DNA of 64,000 bases from Chryseobacterium cucumeris (GTDB taxonomy: Bacteria > Bacteroidota > Bacteroidia > Flavobacteriales > Weeksellaceae), in assembly GCF_016775705.1 (NCBI RefSeq), contig NZ_CP068760.1:1984001-2048000 (forward strand). The letters are read 5' to 3'. Positions 57,958 to 64,000 of the stretch are shown in pieces. Position numbers and translations under genes: made by a program. How positions within the stretch are numbered: the first letter of the stretch is position 1; every line of letters begins with the position of its first letter. The notes below the pieces were generated by a model. The model was given only the letters and a program-made list of their open reading frames with translations. It did no database searches and was not told the DNA's origin.

Positions 57958-58021
57958 CTTTGGGGTTCACTTCTGTTTCTTTTCCGGGAGACAGCCGGAT
58001 AGGAAATTTTCCATGAACCTT
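57958..58021 (-). other. Structured spacer between tRNA-Pro and tRNA-Arg
   Basis: GGTTCA and TGAACC form outer arms (minus strand) with CCGGCTGTCTCCCGG and GGAAA/TTTCC inside. A hairpin of a different kind from the R elements. No frame or tRNA part. Confidence 0.4.
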
Positions 58022-58098
58022 TGGTGATTCCGAGAGGACTCGAACCTCTAACCCTGGGTTTAGAAAACCCATGCTCTGTCCAGTTGAGCTACGGAACC
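58022..58098 (-). tRNA. tRNA-Arg(TCT)
   Basis: Acceptor GGTTCCG/CGGAATC, discriminator A plus encoded CCA, D arm GCTCAACTGGACAGAGC, anticodon arm TGGGT-TTTCTAA-ACCCA (TCT), T arm AGAGG-TTCGAGT-CCTCT. All invariant positions are present. Confidence 0.9.
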
Positions 58099-58106
58099 GT
58101 TTTTTG

Positions 58107-58180
58107 TAATCCCAGAAAGATTTGAACTTTCAACCCCCGGTTTAAAAGACCGGTGCTCTAACCGATTGAGCTATGAGATT
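58107..58180 (-). tRNA. tRNA-Lys(TTT)
   Basis: Acceptor AATCTCA/TGGGATT, D arm GCTCAATCGGTTAGAGC, anticodon arm CCGGT-CTTTTAA-ACCGG (TTT), T arm GAAAG-TTCAAAT-CTTTC, discriminator A. Position 1 is A. Confidence 0.85.
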
Positions 58181-58189
58181 ATTTTAAAG

Positions 58190-58240
58190 TCGTGAATAGT
58201 CAATAAGCAATTCGCTTCGCTTGTCAATTTTAAAATTCAC
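58190..58240. repeat. Intergenic inverted repeat in the array
   Basis: CGTGAATAGTCAATAAGC, AATTCGCTTCGCTTGTCAAT and AAAATTCAC. Same family as at 36.85 and 56.02 kb. Confidence 0.55.
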
Positions 58241-58248
58241 ATTCTTTG

Positions 58249-58322
58249 TAATCTCAGAAGGACTCGAACCTTCAACCTTCGGTGCCGTAAACCGACGCTC
58301 TATCCAATTGAGCCATGAGATT
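58249..58322 (-). tRNA. tRNA-Arg(ACG)
   Basis: Acceptor AATCTCA/TGAGATT (nearly the same as the neighbouring Lys gene), D arm GCTCAATTGGATAGAGC, anticodon arm TCGGT-TTACGGC-ACCGA (ACG), T arm GAAGG-TTCGAGT-CCTTC. A34 would need TadA editing to inosine. Confidence 0.85.
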
Positions 58323-58331
58323 TTCTCCTTT

Positions 58332-58404
58332 GGGTATCTCCGGGAATCGAACCCTGTTCTCCGGTTCCACAGACCGGCGCTTTACCAAATAAGCTAAAGA
58401 AACC
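58332..58404 (-). tRNA. tRNA-His(GTG)
   Basis: Acceptor GGTTTCT/AGATACC with one T-T mismatch, D arm GCTTATTTGGTAAAGC, anticodon arm CCGGT-CTGTGGA-ACCGG (GTG), T loop TTCGATT, discriminator C as in His. The base before the 5' G is T, so the G-1 needed by HisRS is not encoded. Confidence 0.8.
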
Positions 58405-58406
58405 AT

Positions 58407-58436
58407 AAAAAAAGCGCCTCTTTTCGGGAGGCGCTT
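58407..58436 (-). terminator. Strong terminator directly before the tRNA array
   Basis: Minus strand AAGCGCCTC pairs with GAGGCGCTT (9 bp), followed by seven T that end 2 nt before the 5' end of tRNA-His. It stops transcripts of the 41-aa ORF; the array therefore needs read-through or its own unusual promoter. Confidence 0.9.
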
Positions 58437-58460
58437 CATATATTTAAACGTAAGAGATCA

Positions 58461-58586
58461 TTAGCTGACCCACGTATATAAGCACCTTTTATCCACAATT
58501 TCACTTTCAAGAATACATGCAACACCTGTCGGCTTCTGTCCGAATAGTCTTGAATATTGATTGAATATGTTGTGTAACTGTTTCAT
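58461..58586 (-). CDS. Small ORF (41 aa) between a promoter and the array terminator
   Basis: ATG at 58586, 24 nt before the terminator hairpin. Begins MKQLHNIFNQYSRLFGQKPT and ends with a KRCLYTWVS tail; two Cys. No family recognised. The frame can be extended to 58646, but the promoter at 58657-58688 makes 58586 the better start. It may be a tiny protein or a leader peptide governing read-through into the tRNA genes. Confidence 0.55.
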   Translation of the reverse strand: MKQLHNIFNQYSRLFGQKPTGVACILESEIVDKRCLYTWVS

Positions 58587-58656
58587 TTTATTTTTGTTTG
58601 TTTCTAAATTATTTTTAACTGAATCCTGAAAACCTGTTGCTTTCAATTTTCGGTTG

Positions 58657-58688
58657 CAAAGTAAATATGAATTTTTGGAATCCGCAAA
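58657..58688 (-). promoter_or_regulatory. Promoter of the 41-aa ORF
   Basis: Minus strand TTTG (58688-58685), 20 nt, TTACTTTG (58664-58657): good Bacteroidota housekeeping form. The RNA should start near 58650. Confidence 0.65.
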
Positions 58689-58914
58689 TAAATTTTCAAA
58701 TTAAAATACTGATAATCAATTTGTTATGCGCTATTTTTAGCATAGAGAATTTCTGTCCGCAATATTTTGCAGATATCTTAATTACCTAAATGACTGTCTC
58801 TCACCGGGTTGCTTATCACTCTATTTTATCGTATTAAAGTTTCATTGTTAATTAAAAATTTTTCATGTTTATGGTTATTTTTTTTCATTCTAAATAATTT
58901 CTGACCTAAAAAAC

Positions 58915-58943
58915 AAAAAACGCCTCGGTTTTCCGAGGCGTTT
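58915..58943 (-). terminator. Terminator of the 42-aa ORF
   Basis: AAACGCCTCGG (58918-58928) and CCGAGGCGTTT (58933-58943) form an 11-bp perfect stem with a 4-nt loop; a T-run follows on the minus strand. 30 nt after the stop codon at 58974. Confidence 0.9.
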
Positions 58944-58973
58944 CTGTTGTATTTTGATTAATTTTTTACGGGT

Positions 58974-59102
58974 TTACAGTAAATAATTTCCAAAGTCAGC
59001 ACATTTCGCCTCATTCCATATCACCTCATCATATCCGAATAATCCTTTGTTAGAAGGACTTTCGCATAGTTCTACATTGATATGTGCTCTTTGTATTGTC
59101 AT
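58974..59102 (-). CDS. Small ORF (42 aa) with its own terminator
   Basis: Begins MTIQRAHINVELCESPSNKG and ends WNEAKCADFGNYLL. Preceded by TATCTTTG, an exact -7 box at 59117-59124, and followed by a strong terminator, so it is an independent small transcript. Two Cys residues; acidic. No family recognised. Could be a secreted or regulatory peptide, or a leader. Confidence 0.55.
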   Translation of the reverse strand: MTIQRAHINVELCESPSNKGLFGYDEVIWNEAKCADFGNYLL

Positions 59103-59262
59103 AATTTTCTGGTGCAAAGATAAATCTTTTTTGATATTATTTTATAATATTCACAATTTCGGGAAAGTTTTAGATAAGCAAAGGGATGTAAAGGAATCAA
59201 TTAAAAATTGATTTGATAAAGCTGAATTTTCTTTAATTTTTAAATTCCTGAATCTTTAAAAT

Positions 59263-60291
59263 TTAATTCCTGAACATTTTATTTCTTGCTGTTTTGAATC
59301 TCGAAATGTCCTTTAGAATTACGTCATCACCGGGATTAAAATATTTCAGTTCATTGACAATTTCTGAGCGTGTATCTACTTTTTCCGCGATAATTTCATA
59401 GGCTATATTTCTGATTGCAGCCTGCAATTCCGGATCTTTTTTGAATTCATACTTCATGGATTCCAGGTAAGTGATCTTTTTATGATCCGGAGTTTTCTCA
59501 TACAAATCTTTTATTTCTGATTCCAGCTTTTTAACATCAAAAATATTGGCAAAATAGTTATTCAGACAGTTGAAGGCATCTTTATCCTCTTCCCATCCCT
59601 TCAACAATATTTTCTGCGCTTCCTCCGGCTTTTCCATTTTCTTACGGTATACCAAAGAAGCTTTCACCATCTGATTATTTCCGGTATAATCATCTGCAAC
59701 GATCTGATAATAATAATGGGCATTTTTAAGATCGTTTATTTCTTTGTAAAGATCGCCCACTTTTTCTTTCTGCTCCATTTCTTTATAAAGCTCAATAGCT
59801 TTTTTATGCTGCTTTGCCTTTTCATAGCAAACCGCGGCATCGGATTTATTATTCAGTTTTTTAAGATATACTACCGCTGCTTCATTATAAAGCCCTCCAT
59901 TTTCCAGTGTTTTTGCACCTCTGTAATTATCCTGCAGCAGGTTCATATAGACTCTTGCTGCCTTTTTGTAATCTTTTTCGGCAATGTATTTTTCGGCAAG
60001 CTCTTCATATTTACTGCGAATTCTGTCGAAAAGTGAATTTTCCAGATAGAAACTGCCGCTTCTGCTTCCTTTTCTTCCTGCGGAATTTCTGTTGTTCTGC
60101 TCTTTATCTTTTAAAGAAGTGATCACCAGAAGAATAATGAAGGCAACCACCAGGAAAATGGCTAATGTACCCATCACACTCCAGAAGCTTTCATGGAATA
60201 ACTGGGCAACAATTCCGACAACCTTAAACATCGCCAGCAGTACGAATGCTGCTATAAATTTGTCTATAAATTTCTGTCTATTCATCATCAT
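59263..60291 (-). CDS. Membrane protein with TPR-like repeats, conflict-operon partner
   Basis: 342 aa. Two N-terminal membrane segments (FIAAFVLLAMFKVVGIVAQL and VMGTLAIFLVVAFIILLVIT), a basic linker, then TPR-like helical repeats (KYIAEKDYKKAARVYMNLLQ, KSDAAVCYEKAKQHKKAIEL, YKEMEQKEKVGDLYKEINDL). Its start overlaps the upstream gene by 14 bp. Such TPR membrane proteins accompany MoxR-vWA-beta-propeller systems. Starts with ATGATGATG, so the exact initiator is uncertain by two codons. Confidence 0.75.
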   Translation of the reverse strand: MMMNRQKFIDKFIAAFVLLAMFKVVGIVAQLFHESFWSVMGTLAIFLVVAFIILLVITSLKDKEQNNRNSAGRKGSRSGSFYLENSLFDRIRSKYEELAEKYIAEKDYKKAARVYMNLLQDNYRGAKTLENGGLYNEAAVVYLKKLNNKSDAAVCYEKAKQHKKAIELYKEMEQKEKVGDLYKEINDLKNAHYYYQIVADDYTGNNQMVKASLVYRKKMEKPEEAQKILLKGWEEDKDAFNCLNNYFANIFDVKKLESEIKDLYEKTPDHKKITYLESMKYEFKKDPELQAAIRNIAYEIIAEKVDTRSEIVNELKYFNPGDDVILKDISRFKTARNKMFRN

Positions 60292-61975
60292 CGGATTTTA
60301 AAATGGTTTTATCTTCCCTGAAAAGACGATAAAGGAGCAACAACACACAAATTACCAGAACCCACACAAACCAGTTGTATCCAAACATTTTGACCAGCGG
60401 ATAAAATAAGTACACAAGCATGGCTACAAGGATAGCAATTAAAATAACCTTCACCCAGACAGGGACATTATCACCACCCACATTCAAAGATTTATTTTTA
60501 AACAGGAAAGAATACAATCCTACTCCCGCAATCATCAGAATCACCATATACAGGATGTCCGAGACAGGAGCCTTTTTTTCCAATGGTGTACCTTCCGTAC
60601 CTATTGCCTTTACTTTAGCTTTGTCAATGGACGCCGAAGACGGATCCATCATATCTAACGTCCCGTAAAGTTTCCCTAATGAATCAGCCATTAACGCCTT
60701 TCTCTTTTTCAGAAGATATTTTACAACATCACCATTCACAGGCTTTCCTTTGGTGTATTGCTTTAAAGAATCTGAAATTTTACGTTTCAGGTTTTCTGTT
60801 TTCTGTTCTAAGTGTTTTGTAATTTTTTTGGTGTAAATGATTTTAAGAGAATCTCTGCTCTGTTTTTCTTTATTGACAAGCTTTTCAATATCCTTTCCTA
60901 TTTCGCCGACCTCTCTGCCGCCAGCTTTTTTATAATTCTCCTTGTCTTTTTTTGTTTTGGATTCTATGATTCCGGCGTGAATAAGTTCCTGGGATAATCC
61001 TTTTCTCTCCCGATGATACATAGAATCTATCTTCAGATCAATTTCAGAGGTTCCGGACTGGAAAGCAATCATATCTGAGGGAGCTTTTACCGCATTGCCA
61101 GCTATTTTTCCTGAAGAAGGCATGTTTTCTTCCTGTACAGAATTACTTTTATCAGAGGGTAAGGCAACCCTTAACACAATCGCTGCAATAATGAGTGCCC
61201 AGAATACCCTGCGGAAATTTTTTGTTCCTGCACTTTCATTTTTTCCATTGGCGCCCCGACCAAATAATACTTCCAGCCATGTAAATTTAGCAAAACCATC
61301 TCCCCGGGAAGTTCCCATAACATCAAGAGAAACGCCTAGTTCTACTGCGCGTTCGGGATACTTTTCAATATACTGTAAATATTTTTCTATTTCTTTTTTG
61401 TTCCCTGCCATTACTTTTTTAAGGTCAAACGGCAGATTGTTCATCCATTCTTCTTCGGTTTGTTTGGGCTGTAATGTTTCCATAACCTGTTCATCATCCA
61501 CTTCAACCGTATAGCTTTCTATTTTTTGAGGAATTGAAACACCATTCAATGGTTTTCTAATGGTTTCTTTGATCATTTCCGGTTGTTGAATCAGAGAAAG
61601 CCAATCAATTTCTTCAGACAGTTTTACCAGTCCGAATTCAGGATGCATAATCAGAAAACGGGAATCAAGCTGAGCCCAGTCTTCGGTGTTTATTTTAGGA
61701 TAAAAGATGGTATTTTCCGGGAGGAAAAGTCTGTCGTCCACACTTTGAAAGTACGCGTTTCTGCCTATTTCCTGTGGAGCATGATCTTTAAAAACAAGAA
61801 AACACCCATACAGCACATTGGGACGATCAGCCGGAATCGCAAAAGACTGTACCTGATTTAAATGAATTCCCAGCGTTTCCATTTCCTGAAGCCACACCAC
61901 AGGCGAAGAACCTCTGATCAAAAGTCCTTTTTTAGGATAGCTGTTTTTCGGGAAAGGTTTTATTCTAAGCTCCAT
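60278..61975 (-). CDS. bpX6-like protein of a MoxR-vWA-beta-propeller system
   Basis: 565 aa from the ATG at 61975, overlapping the vWA gene by 11 bp. The N-terminal 190 residues (SSPVVWLQEMETLGIHLNQV, GRNAYFQSVDDRLFLPENTI) resemble the bpX6 domain. The middle has one membrane segment (VFWALIIAAIVLRVAL) and a long charged coiled region. The C terminus has three spans (ILYMVILMIAGVGLYSFLF and others). It links the cytoplasmic sensor to the membrane. Name by resemblance. Confidence 0.68.
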   Translation of the reverse strand: MELRIKPFPKNSYPKKGLLIRGSSPVVWLQEMETLGIHLNQVQSFAIPADRPNVLYGCFLVFKDHAPQEIGRNAYFQSVDDRLFLPENTIFYPKINTEDWAQLDSRFLIMHPEFGLVKLSEEIDWLSLIQQPEMIKETIRKPLNGVSIPQKIESYTVEVDDEQVMETLQPKQTEEEWMNNLPFDLKKVMAGNKKEIEKYLQYIEKYPERAVELGVSLDVMGTSRGDGFAKFTWLEVLFGRGANGKNESAGTKNFRRVFWALIIAAIVLRVALPSDKSNSVQEENMPSSGKIAGNAVKAPSDMIAFQSGTSEIDLKIDSMYHRERKGLSQELIHAGIIESKTKKDKENYKKAGGREVGEIGKDIEKLVNKEKQSRDSLKIIYTKKITKHLEQKTENLKRKISDSLKQYTKGKPVNGDVVKYLLKKRKALMADSLGKLYGTLDMMDPSSASIDKAKVKAIGTEGTPLEKKAPVSDILYMVILMIAGVGLYSFLFKNKSLNVGGDNVPVWVKVILIAILVAMLVYLFYPLVKMFGYNWFVWVLVICVLLLLYRLFREDKTILKSDDDE

Positions 61976-64000
61976 AATCCACAATCTGTTCTATAAACGG
62001 TTTTAAAAACCTGTCACACATATCATCCATTGTTCTTACTTTCAACAGGGCATGTTCCGGAAGATAATATTCTGATCCTCCAAATTCCGTATAGGTAGCC
62101 AGCGAGAGAAATCCTCCCAATGTAGAAGGAATGAAGAATTCTTCAATACTCTTGTTACTGCTTCGGAAAGTCAGCATTCCCCGTGAATCGGTTATAACTT
62201 CGCTTCCATCAGGAAATGTAAATTTATTTTTATTCTGCTCTGCAAAGATTCTTACATCATATTTATTCTTAGAAAAGTTCAGCGTATTTTCAGAAGCACT
62301 GTATAATTCATTTCCGGAAACGACCAGATTTTCATGCTGATTAATTCCGATTTTATTGAAATTATTGATGATCTTCAATCCGCTTCCTTTAAGCTTGGCG
62401 ACTTCGGCTTCGGCTTTTATATTATTTTTTTCAAATTCTTTCTCTTTTCCGGTAATAGGTTCTACGGAAATATTTCCATCAATATTAATTTTGTAATGGG
62501 TAACATTATCAGGATGATGGAGATAAAAATTCCGTCCGAAATAAATCAGCTGAAAATATTCCGGAATATTCAGTCCTGTAAGGTTTTGGTCGGAATACTC
62601 TCCTGTATTAAGATTTAGCTTTGAAATCAGTTTCTGATCAGACTGATACTGACATAAAATAAAGTGCTGCTGCCTGTTTTTTGACAAGGCAAACTGTCCT
62701 TTGGGTTTTATGGAAATTTTATCAAACAACACTTCACAGCCATGATGGGTTTTATAATAATCATAGGAATGTCTGTCATAATAGTTATCGGAAAGATAAG
62801 TCTTCAGCAATTGTTTTTTTGAACTCAGAATGAAAAACTCTCCATCATACAGAAACTTAGCAATTTTATTAACAGGTGTAGGGAACAAGATCGGATAGTT
62901 TTGCGGAAGATCTGTTTTCTTTCCGTTAAAGTTTTGAACGGATTGTTTTTGCTGTGGCGGATTGGCCCACAGTTCCTGCAATGGAAGTTTTATTTTCTGG
63001 ATATGCTTTCTTGCTCCTTTGTGATGTTTGTAAAAATTGATTTCACCATCCGAGGCTGTCGTTACCAAAAACTTCAGCTGGTCCCTGTTCTGATGTACAA
63101 CCCGCTGAATCTTCTCATCAGCCATGTTATCCTGATGGGTAATGAAAAAAACTTCAATATCCTTTTCTGAGTGATTTTCATTAAAAAACTTCTCCAGTGC
63201 TTCTGAAACTTCCAGAACAGCACTTACCTGATTAAGATTTTCCACTACTTCTTCCACTTTGTTCAGCGCAATGGGAGTAGCAGCCTGTCCTAAAGCGAAG
63301 ATTTTACATTCAGAATGGGCTTTTGGGTGTTTGACAACCGCTATTGCTGAGGCATAGGCCAGTACTTTGGGAGTTCCCCAGTTTCTGAGAGAAGTGTCAA
63401 TCAGGATAATTCTTTCAAAAATATTTTGTTCAGGCGGAATTTCTCTTTGCATATACAATGCCTCGTTATTCGCAACACGATTCATAAAGACATCGTCTTC
63501 GTTGGCAAATTCGGAAAGAAGCATCTGGTGAAAATCACCTTTGTTGGTCATATCAGAAATTCCTCCGATAGGCTGTTCACCGGGAGAAAGATGGCGCATT
63601 GGAATTTTCAGCCCGCTCCATATTCTTTTGATCAGGCTTCCTATCTGAAAGGTCTTTGGCTCATCAGTCAATTCTTTGATAAAATCTTTATCCGTATCTG
63701 CTGTTGTCTCTTCTTGTACTACCTCATCATCCAGTTCCGGCTCATCAACCAGGCCTTTCATGGCGTCAATGACAGACTGTACTGTAGGAAATTTTTCATT
63801 CAGATTCAAAGCACTCAGATCTTTGTTTAAAGCTATTGAACCTTCGTCTTGTTTTTCTGCACTGATCTCTAGTTCCTGCGGTCGTTTATAATAGATCTTT
63901 AAATAAATATCCGCATGAAGAGAGGCCACCCTGTTATGGCTATTGCTGAACAAAGTCTGGAGCAATACAATTCTGTTCTGTTTCTCCTTATAAACTTTGG
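61965..64000 (-). CDS. vWA plus beta-propeller protein of a conflict-type system (5' end outside window)
   Basis: At least 678 residues; the frame is open to the right edge, so the start is not in the window. A linker and a block with PIGGISDMTNKGDFHQMLLS, then a vWA-like domain (IFERIILIDTSLRNWGTPKV, whose MIDAS reads DTSLR and is incomplete), then beta-propeller blades (GEFFILSSKKQLLKTYLSDN, HFILCQYQSDQKLISKLNLN, NFYLHHPDNVTHYKINIDGN). This is the effector/sensor of the MoxR-vWA-beta-propeller ternary systems described by Aravind and colleagues. The MoxR ATPase should lie to the right. Confidence 0.75.
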   Translation of the reverse strand, partial: KVYKEKQNRIVLLQTLFSNSHNRVASLHADIYLKIYYKRPQELEISAEKQDEGSIALNKDLSALNLNEKFPTVQSVIDAMKGLVDEPELDDEVVQEETTADTDKDFIKELTDEPKTFQIGSLIKRIWSGLKIPMRHLSPGEQPIGGISDMTNKGDFHQMLLSEFANEDDVFMNRVANNEALYMQREIPPEQNIFERIILIDTSLRNWGTPKVLAYASAIAVVKHPKAHSECKIFALGQAATPIALNKVEEVVENLNQVSAVLEVSEALEKFFNENHSEKDIEVFFITHQDNMADEKIQRVVHQNRDQLKFLVTTASDGEINFYKHHKGARKHIQKIKLPLQELWANPPQQKQSVQNFNGKKTDLPQNYPILFPTPVNKIAKFLYDGEFFILSSKKQLLKTYLSDNYYDRHSYDYYKTHHGCEVLFDKISIKPKGQFALSKNRQQHFILCQYQSDQKLISKLNLNTGEYSDQNLTGLNIPEYFQLIYFGRNFYLHHPDNVTHYKINIDGNISVEPITGKEKEFEKNNIKAEAEVAKLKGSGLKIINNFNKIGINQHENLVVSGNELYSASENTLNFSKNKYDVRIFAEQNKNKFTFPDGSEVITDSRGMLTFRSSNKSIEEFFIPSTLGGFLSLATYTEFGGSEYYLPEHALLKVRTMDDMCDRFLKPFIEQIVDYGA

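Noticed and set aside
57767-58072. Minus-strand 101-aa open frame across the tRNA array
   Set aside because: It runs through three or four well-formed tRNA genes and its translation has no protein-like pattern; it is a by-product of tRNA sequence.
56097-58404. Prophage or integrative element with a tRNA cluster
   Set aside because: No integrase, structural phage genes or attachment repeats in the window; the neighbours are RNA-repair and conflict genes.

Overview
The window is AT-rich chromosomal DNA from a member of the Bacteroidota, most likely Chryseobacterium or a close Weeksellaceae relative. Evidence: a PorZ-type protein with a C-terminal type IX secretion sorting domain, promoters of the Bacteroidota type (TTTG, about 19 nt, TAnnTTTG), almost no Shine-Dalgarno sequences, an AadS-type chromosomal aminoglycoside adenylyltransferase, and A/T-rich intergenic repeats typical of this group. 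This assignment is inferred from content only.

Left part (1-34 kb), mostly ordinary: the 3' part of recG; an AraC regulator overlapping a receiver protein whose phosphoacceptor Asp is Asn; dapA; a 5'-nucleotidase split over two genes; porZ overlapping recO; a GH63 glucosidase; a cholesterol-oxidase homologue with all catalytic residues; aadS; mqo; gpsA; an M23 peptidase with a large insertion; an Rrf2 regulator with a 19-bp palindrome repeated before itself and its neighbour oxidoreductase; a catalase-like protein; a TetR operon. From 34.1 to 28.1 kb runs a seven-gene tellurium-resistance-type (Ter) operon: HAD, PRTase, TerD, TelA, a coiled protein, a second TerD, TerC.

Middle (34.3-39.9 kb): an EF-G paralogue behind a promoter, a 28-codon leader ORF and an intrinsic terminator (attenuator architecture), a SulP transporter, and a pair of small helix-turn-helix proteins.

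Right part (39.9-64 kb) is the exceptional region: an RNA-handling island. A TROVE/vWA protein (Ro60/Rsr orthologue) is followed on the same strand by a cluster of tRNA-like RNAs. In two of them the T arm and 3' acceptor strand come before the 5' acceptor strand and D arm: they are circularly permuted tRNAs joined to a long terminal stem, as in bacterial YrlA-type Y RNAs. The Ro gene and the first Y RNA share a promoter element (GATTACGTA placed 13 nt before TTTG). Next come a SWIM zinc-finger protein and an 898-aa partner, and an unrelated-looking MarR operon. Then follows a seven-gene operon of RNA-end processing factors: RNase H-like YkuK, cyclic-phosphate-processing receiver (cREC), DinB, Rnl2-type RNA ligase, calcineurin-like phosphoesterase and two DEDDh exonucleases. 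It is preceded on the same strand by an array of 16 tRNA or tRNA-like genes (Trp, Gln, Leu, Leu, Glu, Thr-like, Tyr, Cys, Asn, Ile, Glu, Pro, Arg, Lys, Arg, His), interleaved with five copies of a conserved hairpin RNA. Several array members have odd features (Leu without a long variable arm, Cys on a Tyr-like class II body, one lacking U33). Two tiny ORFs, each followed by a strong terminator, lie upstream of the array. The window ends in a vWA/beta-propeller conflict-type operon that runs off the right edge.

My reading, as inference: the right part is a tRNA repair, surveillance and replacement island, with Ro plus Y RNAs for RNA quality control, ligase/phosphatase/cREC/exonucleases for mending or trimming broken ends, and an array of spare or decoy tRNAs.
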